Below, in pieces: positions 24,972-35,113 of a stretch of 40,321 nt of DNA (its first letter is position 1; every line of letters begins with the position of its first letter). The position numbers were made by a program, and so were the translations under genes. This stretch comes from an uncultured Lachnospiraceae bacterium (GTDB lineage Bacteria > Bacillota > Clostridia > Lachnospirales > Lachnospiraceae), in the NCBI GenBank assembly GCA_947593655.1, contig CANQDS010000012.1, forward strand, positions 1 through 40,321. Reading direction: 5' to 3'. The notes under the pieces are model-generated. The model was not told where the DNA came from. It did not search any database and saw only the letters and a list, made by a program, of their open reading frames with translations.

Positions 24972-26681
24972 TTATACCACGAAACTGTCGGTATGCTCCG
25001 TTAATTCCGTAGAGATCGTTACGATCTTGCGGATATCCTCCTGACACTGGCGCACGATCTCGCTTAACTCCGTCATGGATGCCGACGTCTCCTCGGTGGA
25101 CGCCGCGTTCTCCTCCGCGATCGCAGCAAGCTGCTGGATTCTTTCCAGCACCGCCTCTTTCATCTCTTCCAGTTCTTCGATGTTGGTGCTGATCTTATCC
25201 ACTCCGGTCGATACCGATGCGATCTCCTCATTCAGATGCACAAACATATCCCTGGTATTCCCCAGCTTCTGGTTCTGTGCCTGTACACTCTCCGAAACCT
25301 GATTCATGGTCAGAACGCTGGTGTTGGAGTTGCGGATCAATTCGGAAACAACCGCAAGGATCTCTTCCGCGGAGTTCTTCGACTGCTCCGACAGCGTGCG
25401 GATCTCATCCGCAACAACTGCAAAGCCCTTGCCGTTCTCTCCGGCCCGCGCCGCCTCGATGCTCGCGTTCAGCGACAATAAATTCGTCTGTTCCGCAATG
25501 CTTGTGATCATATCGGTCGCCGCCTGGATCGCCTGTGCGGAACGGTTCGTCATATTCGTCTGTTCCCGTACCGCTTCGATCGCCTCATTCGTCTGCTCCG
25601 CGATCTCAACCAGCTCATGCATGGTATCTTCCGCCGACTGGGAGTATTCTCTCATCCGGACGGAATTCTGGTTCAGCGTCTCGATATCTTCTACCGTCAG
25701 TTCGATCGCGCTTCCCATGCGGCTGATCTCGCGGTTCGCTTCCACGGTTCCGCCGGCCTGCGAAGTCGCCCCGTTTGCAATATCGTCCACCGCAGAATTG
25801 ATATTGGCGATATTCTGCGAGATCGTGGCAAACGAAGTCTCAAAATCCGTGGAGAAATCCTCCAGGCTTGTCGAATTCTGCTGAAGTCCGGAAACGATCT
25901 TCTTGAAACGGTCGATCAGCCCCTGAATGGACTGCGACATCGTTCCGATCTCATCCGCTCTCTGCAGCAGCTTGCTCTGCATATCAAAATTCAGTTTTCC
26001 GGTCGCTACATCATCCAGACGGTTGACCGCAGACTTCAGCGCCTGCATGATCCGCCTTGCAAGAATAACGATCACGATGGAGGCAATGACAAATACGATC
26101 AGCATTCCCCCGGCCATCTGCAGCTTGCTGAGATTGATCTGCCGCTGCACGTCCGCCTTGGCGCGTCCGGTAAAGATCAGCCCGACCACGCTCCCGTCGC
26201 TCTGGCTTAACGGAATATAATATCCGCAGTAATCGGATCCGGCGATCGCCACGCTCTTTGTAAAATAAGTCGTGATCTTCCCGTCTAAAATATCAGCCGC
26301 AAAATCCGTATCGATCGTCGTCCCGATCGCACGGTTCCCCGAAGCGTCTGTCACAGTCGTAAGCACCCGCTCATTTCCCCAGAATACGGTTACATCCACA
26401 TTGGAATCTTCCTTCACTCGGTCGATCAGGGAATAATCGTCCGAAAGCACCGTATCCCCTTTCTTAAAGACACCGTTATCATAGGAATAATCGCCCGGCT
26501 GATAGATATCATACAGGTCGTCCACATTCCAGGAAACCGCTTCCAGCTTCTCTTCGATCAGTCCATAGACGATCTTCTCCTGACTGTTCCCGCTCATAAT
26601 GATGCTGACGACGCTGATCAGCAGCATTGGAAATATTACCATCAGAAGAATCTTTGTCGTGATATTGACGCCTTTTTTCAT
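24972..26681 (-). CDS. Methyl-accepting chemotaxis protein
   Basis: A 569-residue transmembrane chemoreceptor. TM1 spans about 10-30 and an extracellular Cache-like sensor about 31-187. TM2 (about 190-212, [16 protein letters not shown]) leads into a HAMP linker. The long coiled-coil signalling domain has its hairpin tip at [20 protein letters not shown] and [15 protein letters not shown], where CheA and CheW bind. Methylation helices rich in Glu/Gln flank the tip. GGGGAAGG lies six bases before the ATG. It follows an amino-acid ABC transporter in the same direction, so it may sense amino acids. The ligand is unknown. Its promoter contains a G8 tract. Confidence 0.92.
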   Translation of the reverse strand: MKKGVNITTKILLMVIFPMLLISVVSIIMSGNSQEKIVYGLIEEKLEAVSWNVDDLYDIYQPGDYSYDNGVFKKGDTVLSDDYSLIDRVKEDSNVDVTVFWGNERVLTTVTDASGNRAIGTTIDTDFAADILDGKITTYFTKSVAIAGSDYCGYYIPLSQSDGSVVGLIFTGRAKADVQRQINLSKLQMAGGMLIVFVIASIVIVILARRIMQALKSAVNRLDDVATGKLNFDMQSKLLQRADEIGTMSQSIQGLIDRFKKIVSGLQQNSTSLEDFSTDFETSFATISQNIANINSAVDDIANGATSQAGGTVEANREISRMGSAIELTVEDIETLNQNSVRMREYSQSAEDTMHELVEIAEQTNEAIEAVREQTNMTNRSAQAIQAATDMITSIAEQTNLLSLNASIEAARAGENGKGFAVVADEIRTLSEQSKNSAEEILAVVSELIRNSNTSVLTMNQVSESVQAQNQKLGNTRDMFVHLNEEIASVSTGVDKISTNIEELEEMKEAVLERIQQLAAIAEENAASTEETSASMTELSEIVRQCQEDIRKIVTISTELTEHTDSFVV

Positions 26682-26735
26682 AGTGTACCTTCCCCTTATT
26701 TCTCATAGAATGATTTATTCTAATCCACCGTTTTA

Positions 26736-26765
26736 ATTATACCCCCCCCGCCCCACTTAATGCAA
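26736..26765 (-). promoter_or_regulatory. Chemoreceptor promoter with a G8 run in the spacer
   Basis: On the minus strand TTGCAT (complement of 26760-26765) and TATAAT (complement of 26736-26741) are 18 bases apart. The spacer ends in GGGGCGGGGGGGG, which abuts the -10. One base lost from the G8 run (26742-26749) would give the optimal 17-base spacing, so the tract could tune or switch expression. Confidence 0.6.
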
Positions 26766-26808
26766 CAATTTCTTTCAAATTCAACCAGCAATATTCAACA
26801 GGCATCGG

Positions 26809-27567
26809 CTACTTTCCCGAAAGATGCCCGATAAATTCCCGGACGCGTTCGTTTTCCGTTGTAAACAGTTCCTCCGGCGTTCCCTGCGCCTTGATCACGC
26901 CGCCTTCCATAAAAATAATGCGGTCGGAAACTTCCCGTGCAAACTGCATTTCATGCGTCACGATCACCATCGTCATGTGCTCTTTCGCCAGCGCCTTGAT
27001 CACCTTCAAAACCTCCACCGTCAGTTCCGGATCCAGCGCCGAGGTCGGCTCGTCAAAAAAAAGCAATTTCGGCTGCTTTGCCAGCGCCCTTGCGATCGAA
27101 ACCCTCTGCTGCTGCCCGCCGGAAAGCTGATACGGATAGGCGTCCCGCTTGTCAGAAAGCCCCAGCTGTTCCAGCAGCCGCCCGGCCCGCTCTTCGGCTT
27201 CCTTTTTCGGAAGCTTATCCACGGCGATCAGGGAATCCGTGATATTTTTCAAAACGCTGTAATGCGGAAACAGGTTGAAATTCTGAAAGACCAGCCCGAA
27301 ACAGCGGTGCAGCTTCTTTAATTCCGCTTTCGAGGCATATACGCATTTTCCGCCATCCGTCCGCGCCGCATATTCCCCCATGTAGATCAGATCTCCGGAG
27401 TCCATCTGTTCCAGCAGCGTTGCGCACCGCAGGAGCGTAGACTTTCCGGAGCCCGACGGTCCGATGATCGAAACCACTTCGCCTTCTTCCACCGCAAGCG
27501 AAATATCCTTTAAGACTTCCACTCCGTCAAATTCTTTTCTGACATGATTCATTTCCAAAAGCTTCAT
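26809..27567 (-). CDS. Amino-acid ABC transporter ATP-binding protein (GlnQ family)
   Basis: A 252-residue ATPase of the polar amino-acid uptake family. It has Walker [10 protein letters not shown] near residues 36-44, the signature [15 protein letters not shown] near residues 143-157, Walker [15 protein letters not shown], and the switch histidine in IVTHEMQ. It powers import through the permease encoded 12 bases upstream. AGAGGGGA precedes the ATG. A 27-residue insert relative to the shortest GlnQ proteins (near residues 60-85) is common in clostridia. Last gene of its three-gene set. Confidence 0.93.
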   Translation of the reverse strand: MKLLEMNHVRKEFDGVEVLKDISLAVEEGEVVSIIGPSGSGKSTLLRCATLLEQMDSGDLIYMGEYAARTDGGKCVYASKAELKKLHRCFGLVFQNFNLFPHYSVLKNITDSLIAVDKLPKKEAEERAGRLLEQLGLSDKRDAYPYQLSGGQQQRVSIARALAKQPKLLFFDEPTSALDPELTVEVLKVIKALAKEHMTMVIVTHEMQFAREVSDRIIFMEGGVIKAQGTPEELFTTENERVREFIGHLSGK

Positions 27568-27579
27568 ACCGGTTCCCCT

Positions 27580-28212
27580 CTAACGATAATAAGACAAGGC
27601 TTTTTCCATCCGCTCCATAAGCGCTGCAACGATCAGATTCAGGATATAGTAAAACACTCCCGCGACCATCAGCGGCAGGATCGTCGTCTGCGCGGCCGCA
27701 ACCTGTTTGGCGATCGTAAACATTTCCGCCTGCGACGTGTCCTTGACCAGCGTAATGATCTCATTCGTAACCGGCGGCAGGATCCGCTTGACCACCTGCG
27801 GCAGGATGATCTTAAAAAAGGTCTGCGCTTTTCCGTAGCCCAGCACTCTGGCCGCCTCATACTGCCCCGCCGGCATGGATTCGATCCCGGCGCGGTAAAT
27901 CTCCGCAAAATACGCCGCATAATTGATCGCAAACGCAATGATCACGGCGATAAAACGATAACTGTTGCTGATTCTGATGTGAAACACATAATACGGTCCG
28001 AAATAAACGACTAAAAGCTGGAGCATAAGGGGCGTTCCCCTCATGATCGATATGTATACTTTGCTGATCCCGCGGATCAGGCCGTTTCTGGACATCCGGC
28101 CGAACGAAACGATCAGTCCGAAAGGCAGAGAAAAAAGCAAGGTCAGCATAAATATTTCAATCGATACGATCATCCCTCTGCCTAACTGCAATAACATTAC
28201 CTGAATACTCAT
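27580..28212 (-). CDS. Amino-acid ABC transporter permease (HisM/GlnP family)
   Basis: A 210-residue membrane protein with about five membrane segments. The segment VYISIMRGTPLMLQLLVVYFG is the typical family N-terminal part. The coupling loop is EAARVLGYGKAQTFFKIILP. A single permease gene implies a homodimer in the complex. It lies between the binding protein (40-base gap) and the ATPase (12-base gap) on the same strand. GGGGG lies six bases before the ATG. Confidence 0.92.
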   Translation of the reverse strand: MSIQVMLLQLGRGMIVSIEIFMLTLLFSLPFGLIVSFGRMSRNGLIRGISKVYISIMRGTPLMLQLLVVYFGPYYVFHIRISNSYRFIAVIIAFAINYAAYFAEIYRAGIESMPAGQYEAARVLGYGKAQTFFKIILPQVVKRILPPVTNEIITLVKDTSQAEMFTIAKQVAAAQTTILPLMVAGVFYYILNLIVAALMERMEKALSYYR

Positions 28213-28252
28213 GTGGATCCCCCGCTTTTTCTTTCCGGGTTATTTTCCCGGT

Positions 28253-29047
28253 TTATTTTCCGAAGCAGACGCTGTCCGTCAGCCCCCACTCCTCTGCGAT
28301 TTCATCAAGCGTTCCGTCTTCCGCCATTTCCGTTAAGGTATCTTCTACCGTGTCGCGCAATTCCTCATTCCCAAGCAGAAAACCGACGCCGTACTGCTCG
28401 GTCGCCAGATACTGGTCCAGCATCACATAGCCGCCGTTCCGCGATTCGATCTGATATGCCGCCACGCCGATATCCATTGCCACGGCATCCAGCGCTCCGG
28501 CTTCCAGATCCATAAACGCCGTATTGTAATCCGCATATTCGGTCAGTGTCCCGAAACTGTCCCGAAGCGCGATATTCTCCGGGCTTTCTTCGTCATTCAG
28601 CGCATTCAGCGCGGAAGAATCCCTCTGCACGCCTACGGTTTTGCCCGCAAGATCCGCAAACTCCTGAATCCCGGAATCCGCCGCAACGACAAATACCTGG
28701 CTGTTGTCCACATACGGGGACGTCCATGTATATTCGTCCTCCCGGCCGTTCATCGTAAAGCCGTTCCAGATGCAGTCGATGGAACCGCTCGAAAGCTCCA
28801 TGTCCTTCGAATCCCAGTCGATCGGGCGCTTGACCAGCTCCCAGTCATTTCTCTTGCAGACTTCCGCCGCCAGATCCAGATCGAAGCCCACATACTCTCC
28901 GTCGTCGTCCATGTAGCCGTACGGAGGAAACTCCGCATCAAATCCGACCGTGAACGTCTTCTCACTATCTCCGCCGTTTCCCTTGCCGCACGCCGCCAGG
29001 GAAAAAGCCATACACGCTGCCAAACATAACATTAATTTCTTTTTCAT
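28253..29047 (-). CDS. Amino-acid ABC transporter substrate-binding lipoprotein
   Basis: A 264-residue family-3 solute-binding protein with a lipobox SLAAC near residue 20. The mature domain opens FTVGFDAEFPPYGYMDDDGEY, followed by GFDLDLAAEVCKR, the usual amino-acid-binding-protein signature. DIGVAAYQIESRNG, further on, is the second lobe's ligand loop. The ligand is a polar amino acid or cystine-like compound and cannot be told from sequence alone. AAAGGAG lies seven bases before the ATG. First gene of the set, with its own promoter. Confidence 0.92.
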   Translation of the reverse strand: MKKKLMLCLAACMAFSLAACGKGNGGDSEKTFTVGFDAEFPPYGYMDDDGEYVGFDLDLAAEVCKRNDWELVKRPIDWDSKDMELSSGSIDCIWNGFTMNGREDEYTWTSPYVDNSQVFVVAADSGIQEFADLAGKTVGVQRDSSALNALNDEESPENIALRDSFGTLTEYADYNTAFMDLEAGALDAVAMDIGVAAYQIESRNGGYVMLDQYLATEQYGVGFLLGNEELRDTVEDTLTEMAEDGTLDEIAEEWGLTDSVCFGK

Positions 29048-29096
29048 CTTAAATCTCCTTTAATCATGTAAAAATCGGTCTTTTCCGTACTGTTGT

Positions 29097-29125
29097 ATGT
29101 TACCATGCTAAAATATCGGTGTCAA
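29097..29125 (-). promoter_or_regulatory. Promoter of the amino-acid ABC transporter genes
   Basis: On the minus strand TTGACA (complement of 29120-29125) and TAACAT (complement of 29097-29102) are 17 bases apart, about 50 bases before the binding-protein start codon. Confidence 0.7.
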
Positions 29126-29130
29126 ATGAA

Positions 29131-29162
29131 TTTGGAAAAATTTCAGGGAGCGGATCGCTCCC
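29131..29162 (-). terminator. Terminator after the secreted-protein gene
   Basis: GGGAGCG (29146-29152) pairs with CGCTCCC (29156-29162) around a three-base loop. On the minus strand it is followed by TGAAATTTTTCC. It lies 16 bases after the stop codon at 29179. Confidence 0.8.
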
Positions 29163-29178
29163 GCCCCCTGTTTCTCTC

Positions 29179-29670
29179 CTAATCGATCGACACGGTAAAA
29201 GTAAGCGTGTCGGTATATTTTCCTGCAAATTTTGCTTCTGCTTTTGCCAGATCGCTGACAAAATCCAACGTCGCTATGCCGGAGCGTTCTCCCGCCGCAA
29301 CCGTTAAAATATTAAAATTATTTTTCTCCGGTCTTGCGTGCTTATTAATGATCAGTGAATAATCGATCGATCCGTCTTTGTAGATCATCTTAAAGTCGTT
29401 CCTGCTCGTTACATTAATATTTAAGGAAGTGCCTTCATTCAGCATGACATTCCGCACCTGAAGTCCCCGCTCAATCGTTGTGTCCGTGTCCGTAAACGTC
29501 ACGCTTGCCGGTATCGTCACCTCATAAGATACATCCGCATAATAATCAATATTCACGCTTCCGCTTTTATCTTTCGAACCCTGCGTGATCGTCGTTCCCT
29601 CCGCAGATACCTGTGCCGGCATTCCGGCCGCCAGCACCACTGACAATATCACAGCCGTTATTTTTTTCAA
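29179..29670 (-). CDS. Secreted protein of unknown function, beta-rich
   Basis: A 163-residue protein with a clear signal peptide (hydrophobic AVILSVVLAAG, cleavage near VSA-EG at about residue 24). The mature part is rich in Thr, Ser and alternating hydrophobics (VSYEVTIPASVTFTDTDT; TDTLTFTVSID at the end), which suggests an immunoglobulin-like beta-sandwich. There is no anchor motif. The start is the TTG at 29670, because AGGAGG lies eight bases upstream; a TTG two codons earlier is too close. It follows the membrane-anchored gene by 21 bases, so they are probably co-expressed. I do not recognise a named family. Confidence 0.7.
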   Translation of the reverse strand: MKKITAVILSVVLAAGMPAQVSAEGTTITQGSKDKSGSVNIDYYADVSYEVTIPASVTFTDTDTTIERGLQVRNVMLNEGTSLNINVTSRNDFKMIYKDGSIDYSLIINKHARPEKNNFNILTVAAGERSGIATLDFVSDLAKAEAKFAGKYTDTLTFTVSID

Positions 29671-29691
29671 ATTCAATCCCTCCTGACCAAT

Positions 29692-30252
29692 TTATTCTAC
29701 CAGCAGAACCGTTTTCATATCCGCGTTGTTTGTCAGCGTCCGTTCCTGATCCATACAGTACGGCTGGACATGGATGACCGCTTCATATACGCCTTTTTCC
29801 AGACCGCGGGAAAGGGTAATCCTGTTGATATGCTTTCCCGCCTCAACGAGGCCGGAAGCGTACAGCACTTCATAACCGTTTCCGCTCTGATCCGGGATCC
29901 TGAGCTCAAACGTCAGATAATAACGTCCCGCATTTTCCTTCGGATTATAAAAATCAACCGATACCTCTTTTTCATGCACCGGAAACAGGAGCGCTCCCTT
30001 TCCGGAGATCACCACATCCTGTCCTTTTGCATTTCTGCTTTCACCGGCAGATGCCTCTCCGGCATCCGGATCAAGCACCAGCCCCACTCCGCCGTCCGGA
30101 TGCTCCTCGTCCTGTTCCTCATTCCGGACCAAAAAGACGCCGAGCGCGGCTCCGGCCAGCAGAACGATCAAGAGAACCAGCAAAACCAGCAGGATCAGTA
30201 AAATCAGCCACTTTCTGCCGTTCTTTTTCTCTGTTTCATATTCCTCATTCAC
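29692..30252 (-). CDS. Membrane-anchored extracellular protein of unknown function
   Basis: A 186-residue protein with a short cytoplasmic tail (MNEEYETEKKNGRK). One strong membrane segment (WLILLILLVLLVLLIVLLAG region, about residues 14-42) is followed by an acidic linker (about 43-75) and a beta-rich outer domain. The outer domain holds VSVDFYNPKENAGRYYLTFE and ends in MKTVLLVE. The start is taken as the GTG at 30252 with GGAAGG upstream; an ATG at 30270 in frame is the alternative. It shares a transcription direction and short gap with the secreted protein downstream, hinting at a two-part surface structure. Function unknown. Confidence 0.65.
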   Translation of the reverse strand: MNEEYETEKKNGRKWLILLILLVLLVLLIVLLAGAALGVFLVRNEEQDEEHPDGGVGLVLDPDAGEASAGESRNAKGQDVVISGKGALLFPVHEKEVSVDFYNPKENAGRYYLTFELRIPDQSGNGYEVLYASGLVEAGKHINRITLSRGLEKGVYEAVIHVQPYCMDQERTLTNNADMKTVLLVE

Positions 30253-30477
30253 CGTTTTCCTTCCTTTCATAATAAGATGGGATCTCTTCCCATTCTTATC
30301 ATATGTCAAAATATTTCCCCTGTTACTCGACAAAAAATAATCTTAATTGCGACGCAGCTGATTCTGCTTTAGAGGCAGGCGTCGGTTTGCTGTATGCTTC
30401 CCTGCAACAAATACCGGCGTACTCTTTTTTGTTTGATCGGGCGAGATTTTACTATATTAACGTATTAAAGTAGCCTG

Positions 30478-30515
30478 TTAAAAAAACAGGGAAATCCCGC
30501 TTAGGGACTGCCCTG
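30478..30515 (-). terminator. Terminator of ilvC
   Basis: CAGGGAAATCCC (30487-30498) pairs with GGGACTGCCCTG (30504-30515) with one mismatch and one wobble. On the minus strand a run of seven T follows (complement of 30480-30486). It lies 12 bases after the ilvC stop codon. Confidence 0.85.
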
Positions 30516-30527
30516 CTTTCATGCTTT

Positions 30528-31688
<1,161 letters not shown>

Positions 31689-32396
31689 CTATTGATCCTG
31701 AGAGGCCAGTTGCTCGGTCCAAAAGGCATGGCGCAGATGAATCGTCACGGCGCTTTTTAACGCCTGCGCGTCCCTCTTTTTCAAAAAATCCATGATCATG
31801 ATGTGATCCTTATAGGCGTCTTCCGCGATCACGTCCAGATTAAAATCAAGCGCAAAAGTCTTTTCAATGGTTTCTGTTATGGTCGGCAGAAAACTGCTGA
31901 TAAACTCGTTATGGGAGGCTTTCAGGATCGCGCCGTGAAAAGCGCTCTCCGATGCGATCCGCTCCCCGCCCGTGGGATTCTCCATTAACAATCTCTGACA
32001 TTCATGCCCCAGCTTTAAGATATTCTCAATCTCTTCATCGCTGGCTCTCACACAGGCAAGCGCGGCCGCTTCCGGTTCAAAGATCAGCCTCGCCTCATAC
32101 AGGTCGTGCAGCGTCACCTTCAGATCGGCGAATCCCTGCATATCGATCCCGCTTTCCGTGTAGCGCTCCATCTGCTCCGACACAAAAGTGCCTTTTCCGC
32201 GGTGGACGACCAGCACGCCTTCCGCAACGAGGATCCGGATCGCCTCCCGCATGGTCGTCCTGCTGATCCCCAGTATCTCTGACAATTCATTTTCATTCGG
32301 CAGCTTCTCCCCCTGCCGGTATCTCTGTTCTTCTACGATTAATTTCCGCAGCCGGTCAGCCGTGCGCTGCGATAAATTCTCCTGATTTCCCTGCAT
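31689..32396 (-). CDS. GntR-family regulator, FadR subfamily (FCD domain)
   Basis: A 235-residue regulator. The N-terminal winged helix contains GEKLPNENELSEILGISRTT followed by MREAIRILVAEGVLVVHRGKGTFV. The C-terminal helical FCD ligand domain has DLYEARLIFEPEAAALAC and metal-type histidines in SAFHGAILKAS and TIHLRHAFW. Such proteins sense organic acids or similar metabolites. It is encoded directly upstream of ilvC on the same strand, and the ilvC promoter carries two FadR-like sites, so ilvC is its likely target. The effector is unknown; a branched-chain keto or hydroxy acid is a guess from context. Confidence 0.88.
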   Translation of the reverse strand: MQGNQENLSQRTADRLRKLIVEEQRYRQGEKLPNENELSEILGISRTTMREAIRILVAEGVLVVHRGKGTFVSEQMERYTESGIDMQGFADLKVTLHDLYEARLIFEPEAAALACVRASDEEIENILKLGHECQRLLMENPTGGERIASESAFHGAILKASHNEFISSFLPTITETIEKTFALDFNLDVIAEDAYKDHIMIMDFLKKRDAQALKSAVTIHLRHAFWTEQLASQDQ

Positions 32397-32430
32397 ATTT
32401 TTCTCTTTTCCGTTATCGATTTCATTAAAT

Positions 32431-32450
32431 TTATGCGCACTTTCGCATAA
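32431..32450. repeat. Short inverted repeat upstream of the gntR-type gene
   Basis: TTATGCG (32431-32437) and CGCATAA (32444-32450) form a perfect 7-bp inverted repeat with a six-base spacer, 35 bases before the gntR-type start. It could be an operator or a leader hairpin. It does not resemble the ilvC operator sites. Confidence 0.4.
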
Positions 32451-32509
32451 CCGTCTTCTGAAATCATTAACAGCCTTGACAATTCCTTTCTAACAAATAA
32501 ACATAAGGC

Positions 32510-33019
32510 TTATCTGCGCGTCCTAAATCCATACTCTTTCTTTAATCTCTCAAAAATCTCAAAAGCTACCGGACAAATCTCTATCACATCTAACACACTA
32601 AGCAAACTTGACAATCTCTCTGGTTGATCAGTATATGGATATTTTTTGCAGCTGTCCGGTTTACAGTCTCCCAATTTGCAATTTCCGTCTTCCTGCAAGA
32701 AATCACAGGGCTCATGCTTTGTCTGATAGTTCATACCATATTCTTCTTTCTCTAAATAAATATCAACAAACTGCTTCGGTGTGATTCCTAAGTATTGCGC
32801 ATCCCTGCCAATATCTTCCGCTGGAATGCTTCCTTTATACATCTTGCAACAGTTTCTGCATTTACTGCAATCATAGTCGGCAAAAAGTTCTTTATGTAAT
32901 CGTAAAAACTGCTTGTCCAGCTCATCCTCGTCTGCATGACATTTCAGGAAAGTACGAAACTTCAAATTTTCTTTTTCTTTTTTCTTGGCTTCTGCCCTCA
33001 CTTTGTCTGGTTGTATCAT
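32510..33019 (-). CDS. YkgJ-family cysteine-cluster protein
   Basis: A 169-residue protein with the YkgJ-type cysteine pattern CSKCRNCC near residues 51-58. Further cysteines lie in EPCDFL and NCKLGDCKPDSCKKYPY near residues 104-127, which probably bind metal or an iron-sulfur cluster. The N-terminus is charged and helical. Family members are found near many loci and their function is not established. AAAGGGG lies nine bases before the ATG. It is AT-richer than the thi-to-ilv part of the window and marks the start of the compositional change. Confidence 0.8.
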   Translation of the reverse strand: MIQPDKVRAEAKKKEKENLKFRTFLKCHADEDELDKQFLRLHKELFADYDCSKCRNCCKMYKGSIPAEDIGRDAQYLGITPKQFVDIYLEKEEYGMNYQTKHEPCDFLQEDGNCKLGDCKPDSCKKYPYTDQPERLSSLLSVLDVIEICPVAFEIFERLKKEYGFRTRR

Positions 33020-33126
33020 ACGCTTTATCCCCTTTCCATATGCAATTATTGTATCACTGTGTACCGGAGTATCGGACTAATTTATTTCTTCGCACTAAAT
33101 CTCATATTCTCTTTTTACTTCAAAAA

Positions 33127-33228
33127 TTTCAAAAGATAATCAAAAGATAGAAACCGCCTAAAATCAGGATTTTCTCCGTTTCTTTCTTGTTTTTTGAATA
33201 TTTTCAAAAGATAATCAAAAGATAGAAA
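33127..33228. repeat. Two identical 27-bp direct repeats, 75 bp apart, built from TCAAAAGATA units
   Basis: Positions 33127-33153 and 33202-33228 are identical over 27 bases. Each contains TCAAAAGATA twice. The period of 75 bases is a multiple of three. On the minus strand both copies read FLSFDYLLK in one open frame that ends with a TAA after the second. They lie between the YkgJ gene and the AlbA_2 gene, close to the edge of the AT-rich restriction locus. Confidence 0.85.
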
Positions 33229-33229
33229 T

Positions 33230-34741
33230 TTATTCCTTTGTTTTAAGATTATCTAATGCAATTTGAAGTTGCGTAATTTTCTCATCAGATGTTTCTCTGA
33301 TTGCATACCTTGTCGTCGGTCCGCTTCCCATCCGCTGCAGTAACTTTTTTTCATCCAATATTGCAAGCCACTTCCGAATTTTATAATCGGATAGGGCAAT
33401 TTCTTCTCTTATCTTAGAAACAGCTATTGGTACATCACTTTTTAAAATGATTCGCAGAATGTCTTTTGCTTCATCTTCTAGCTCTGGATACGAATCAACA
33501 AAATCTATATTCCATATTCTCAAATCTGTTTTCTCAATATCCGTATATACTTCCGGCATATGCACGCCACTGGATGCCGCTGCAGTATATATTAACGGTC
33601 CGCCATACCCTTGCCGTTCTGAAGCACCTAACCATCGAAACATTTTCATGATAATTTCATTACGTGGTCTGGAATCTCCTCCAGTACGAAATTGCTGCAA
33701 CGATACCAGCATCTTTCCCGGATTCAGAAAGTGAAACCATCCATCAAAGACCTCAACCTTGATACTGGGATATGCTTGTACATAGTCTGCATGAGCAAGG
33801 CAATTAATCAAACCTTCTCTCAAAACCTCATCAAAATCTGACAACGGTATACGAAGCTGTCCTTCACCTAATTCAAAAGACTCTTTTAGCAATATTTTCA
33901 TCTTTTCATATACGATGGTATAGAAATTAAAAATATTCATTTCATAATCGCTCGGTTCATCATCTGATATGCGGTCAATCCAACGAGGATTATGTCCCCT
34001 ACGGTTAAAATAATCTAAATGATAATGCGGATACACCTCTTTTATTGTTCGTTCCCGTCCTAAAAATAATAACGCTCCTCGTCTGAGTTTTACTTCTTCT
34101 GAAACACGATCCACATAACAAGCTCCTATTTCTGTCAAGAAATCCTCGTTTGACATTTCAATATATTTCTTCTTGGGGAAACGTTTATTGACCTTTTCCT
34201 TATAAGTAATCACAGAATCCATATCCAAATCATCAATCGTGAAATGTTCTACTGGTAAACTGTCGTGACATGGCATAGCATTTCGTTCAAACGCCTCTAA
34301 TTCTTGCTTCGTAGCCCTTCGGTCACCCTCGCCTGTTCGGATAAATGTATTTTCTCTCTTTCCATTAAAATAAACAGGCTTCATTGAATCAGGAGCTTCT
34401 TTTACATATACTATCATTATCTCTGCTCCATCAATATTGACAATATGTACATCCTCATTGGTTACACTTCTATAGTTTATCTTGTTCGGATTTGATAACA
34501 TATCCCACAAACTTGTCTGCGCTTTAGATATATTTCCAATCCCCTGAATTGTATTGACAGGATCACCTTCAATGACACCCAGCAGAATCCACCCGCCGGA
34601 TGTATTGCAAAATGCGGAATAAGACTCCCAAAAAGCATTCGGAAGTTCTTGTGCTTTTTTCATTTCAATCCCATCTTTTTCATGTACATTCATAATCCAA
34701 GCTTTTAGTTCATTTATGTTTTTAAAATTTGGCTGTTTCAT
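33230..34741 (-). CDS. AlbA_2 (Schlafen-type) domain, ATP-binding protein
   Basis: A 503-residue protein. The AlbA_2 domain (about 10-150) contains SYSAFCNTSGGWILLGVIEG. The central part (about 170-390) includes EVLREGLINCLAHADY and GGDSRPRNEIIMKMFRWLGA with RQGYGGPLI, typical of the HATPase_c_4-type C-terminal module of these proteins. A winged-helix end follows (about 420-495). Such proteins are annotated as putative DNA-binding regulators and often ride with type I restriction genes, as here. The start is the ATG at 34741; an in-frame start at 34798 is possible, since ribosome-site spacing does not clearly decide. Confidence 0.78.
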   Translation of the reverse strand: MKQPNFKNINELKAWIMNVHEKDGIEMKKAQELPNAFWESYSAFCNTSGGWILLGVIEGDPVNTIQGIGNISKAQTSLWDMLSNPNKINYRSVTNEDVHIVNIDGAEIMIVYVKEAPDSMKPVYFNGKRENTFIRTGEGDRRATKQELEAFERNAMPCHDSLPVEHFTIDDLDMDSVITYKEKVNKRFPKKKYIEMSNEDFLTEIGACYVDRVSEEVKLRRGALLFLGRERTIKEVYPHYHLDYFNRRGHNPRWIDRISDDEPSDYEMNIFNFYTIVYEKMKILLKESFELGEGQLRIPLSDFDEVLREGLINCLAHADYVQAYPSIKVEVFDGWFHFLNPGKMLVSLQQFRTGGDSRPRNEIIMKMFRWLGASERQGYGGPLIYTAAASSGVHMPEVYTDIEKTDLRIWNIDFVDSYPELEDEAKDILRIILKSDVPIAVSKIREEIALSDYKIRKWLAILDEKKLLQRMGSGPTTRYAIRETSDEKITQLQIALDNLKTKE

Positions 34742-34841
34742 ACAAAAACACCGCCTCCCTGTTAATATTGTTCCATCCTCAAATGCACCCAAGATCATCT
34801 TATGTATTTACCAATCTTTTTGATATGTTCCAGTATTTTTT

Positions 34842-35084
34842 CTAATAAAATTTGCAACTTTGTTCCATCAAATGATCTAACATTACATCAAATGTCTCTT
34901 TACATTGTTTCTCTATCTGCCCCACTTTAATTTGTGCAAGAATTTCTTGTCTGCTTCTCTTTTTTCGTTTTTTAGATTCGGCATGTATGGAGCTATTTGC
35001 TGCCTCCAAACATTCATCTCTCAAATCTGAACATATTGAACTAATAAAATATTCCTTGCCTGTCCACACTCTATGTTCTATCAT
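34842..35084 (-). CDS. Small protein of unknown function in the restriction locus
   Basis: An 80-residue protein with a basic stretch (KKRKKRSR near residues 39-46) followed by a helical, Lys/Glu-rich end. No clear ribosome binding site precedes the ATG at 35084. It lies between the AlbA_2 gene and another small gene, same strand, with short gaps. I do not recognise it. The basic patch could bind nucleic acid. It could also be a remnant. Confidence 0.45.
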   Translation of the reverse strand: MIEHRVWTGKEYFISSICSDLRDECLEAANSSIHAESKKRKKRSRQEILAQIKVGQIEKQCKETFDVMLDHLMEQSCKFY

Positions 35085-35113
35085 TTGAATTTCATAATAG
35101 TAACCGGAATATT

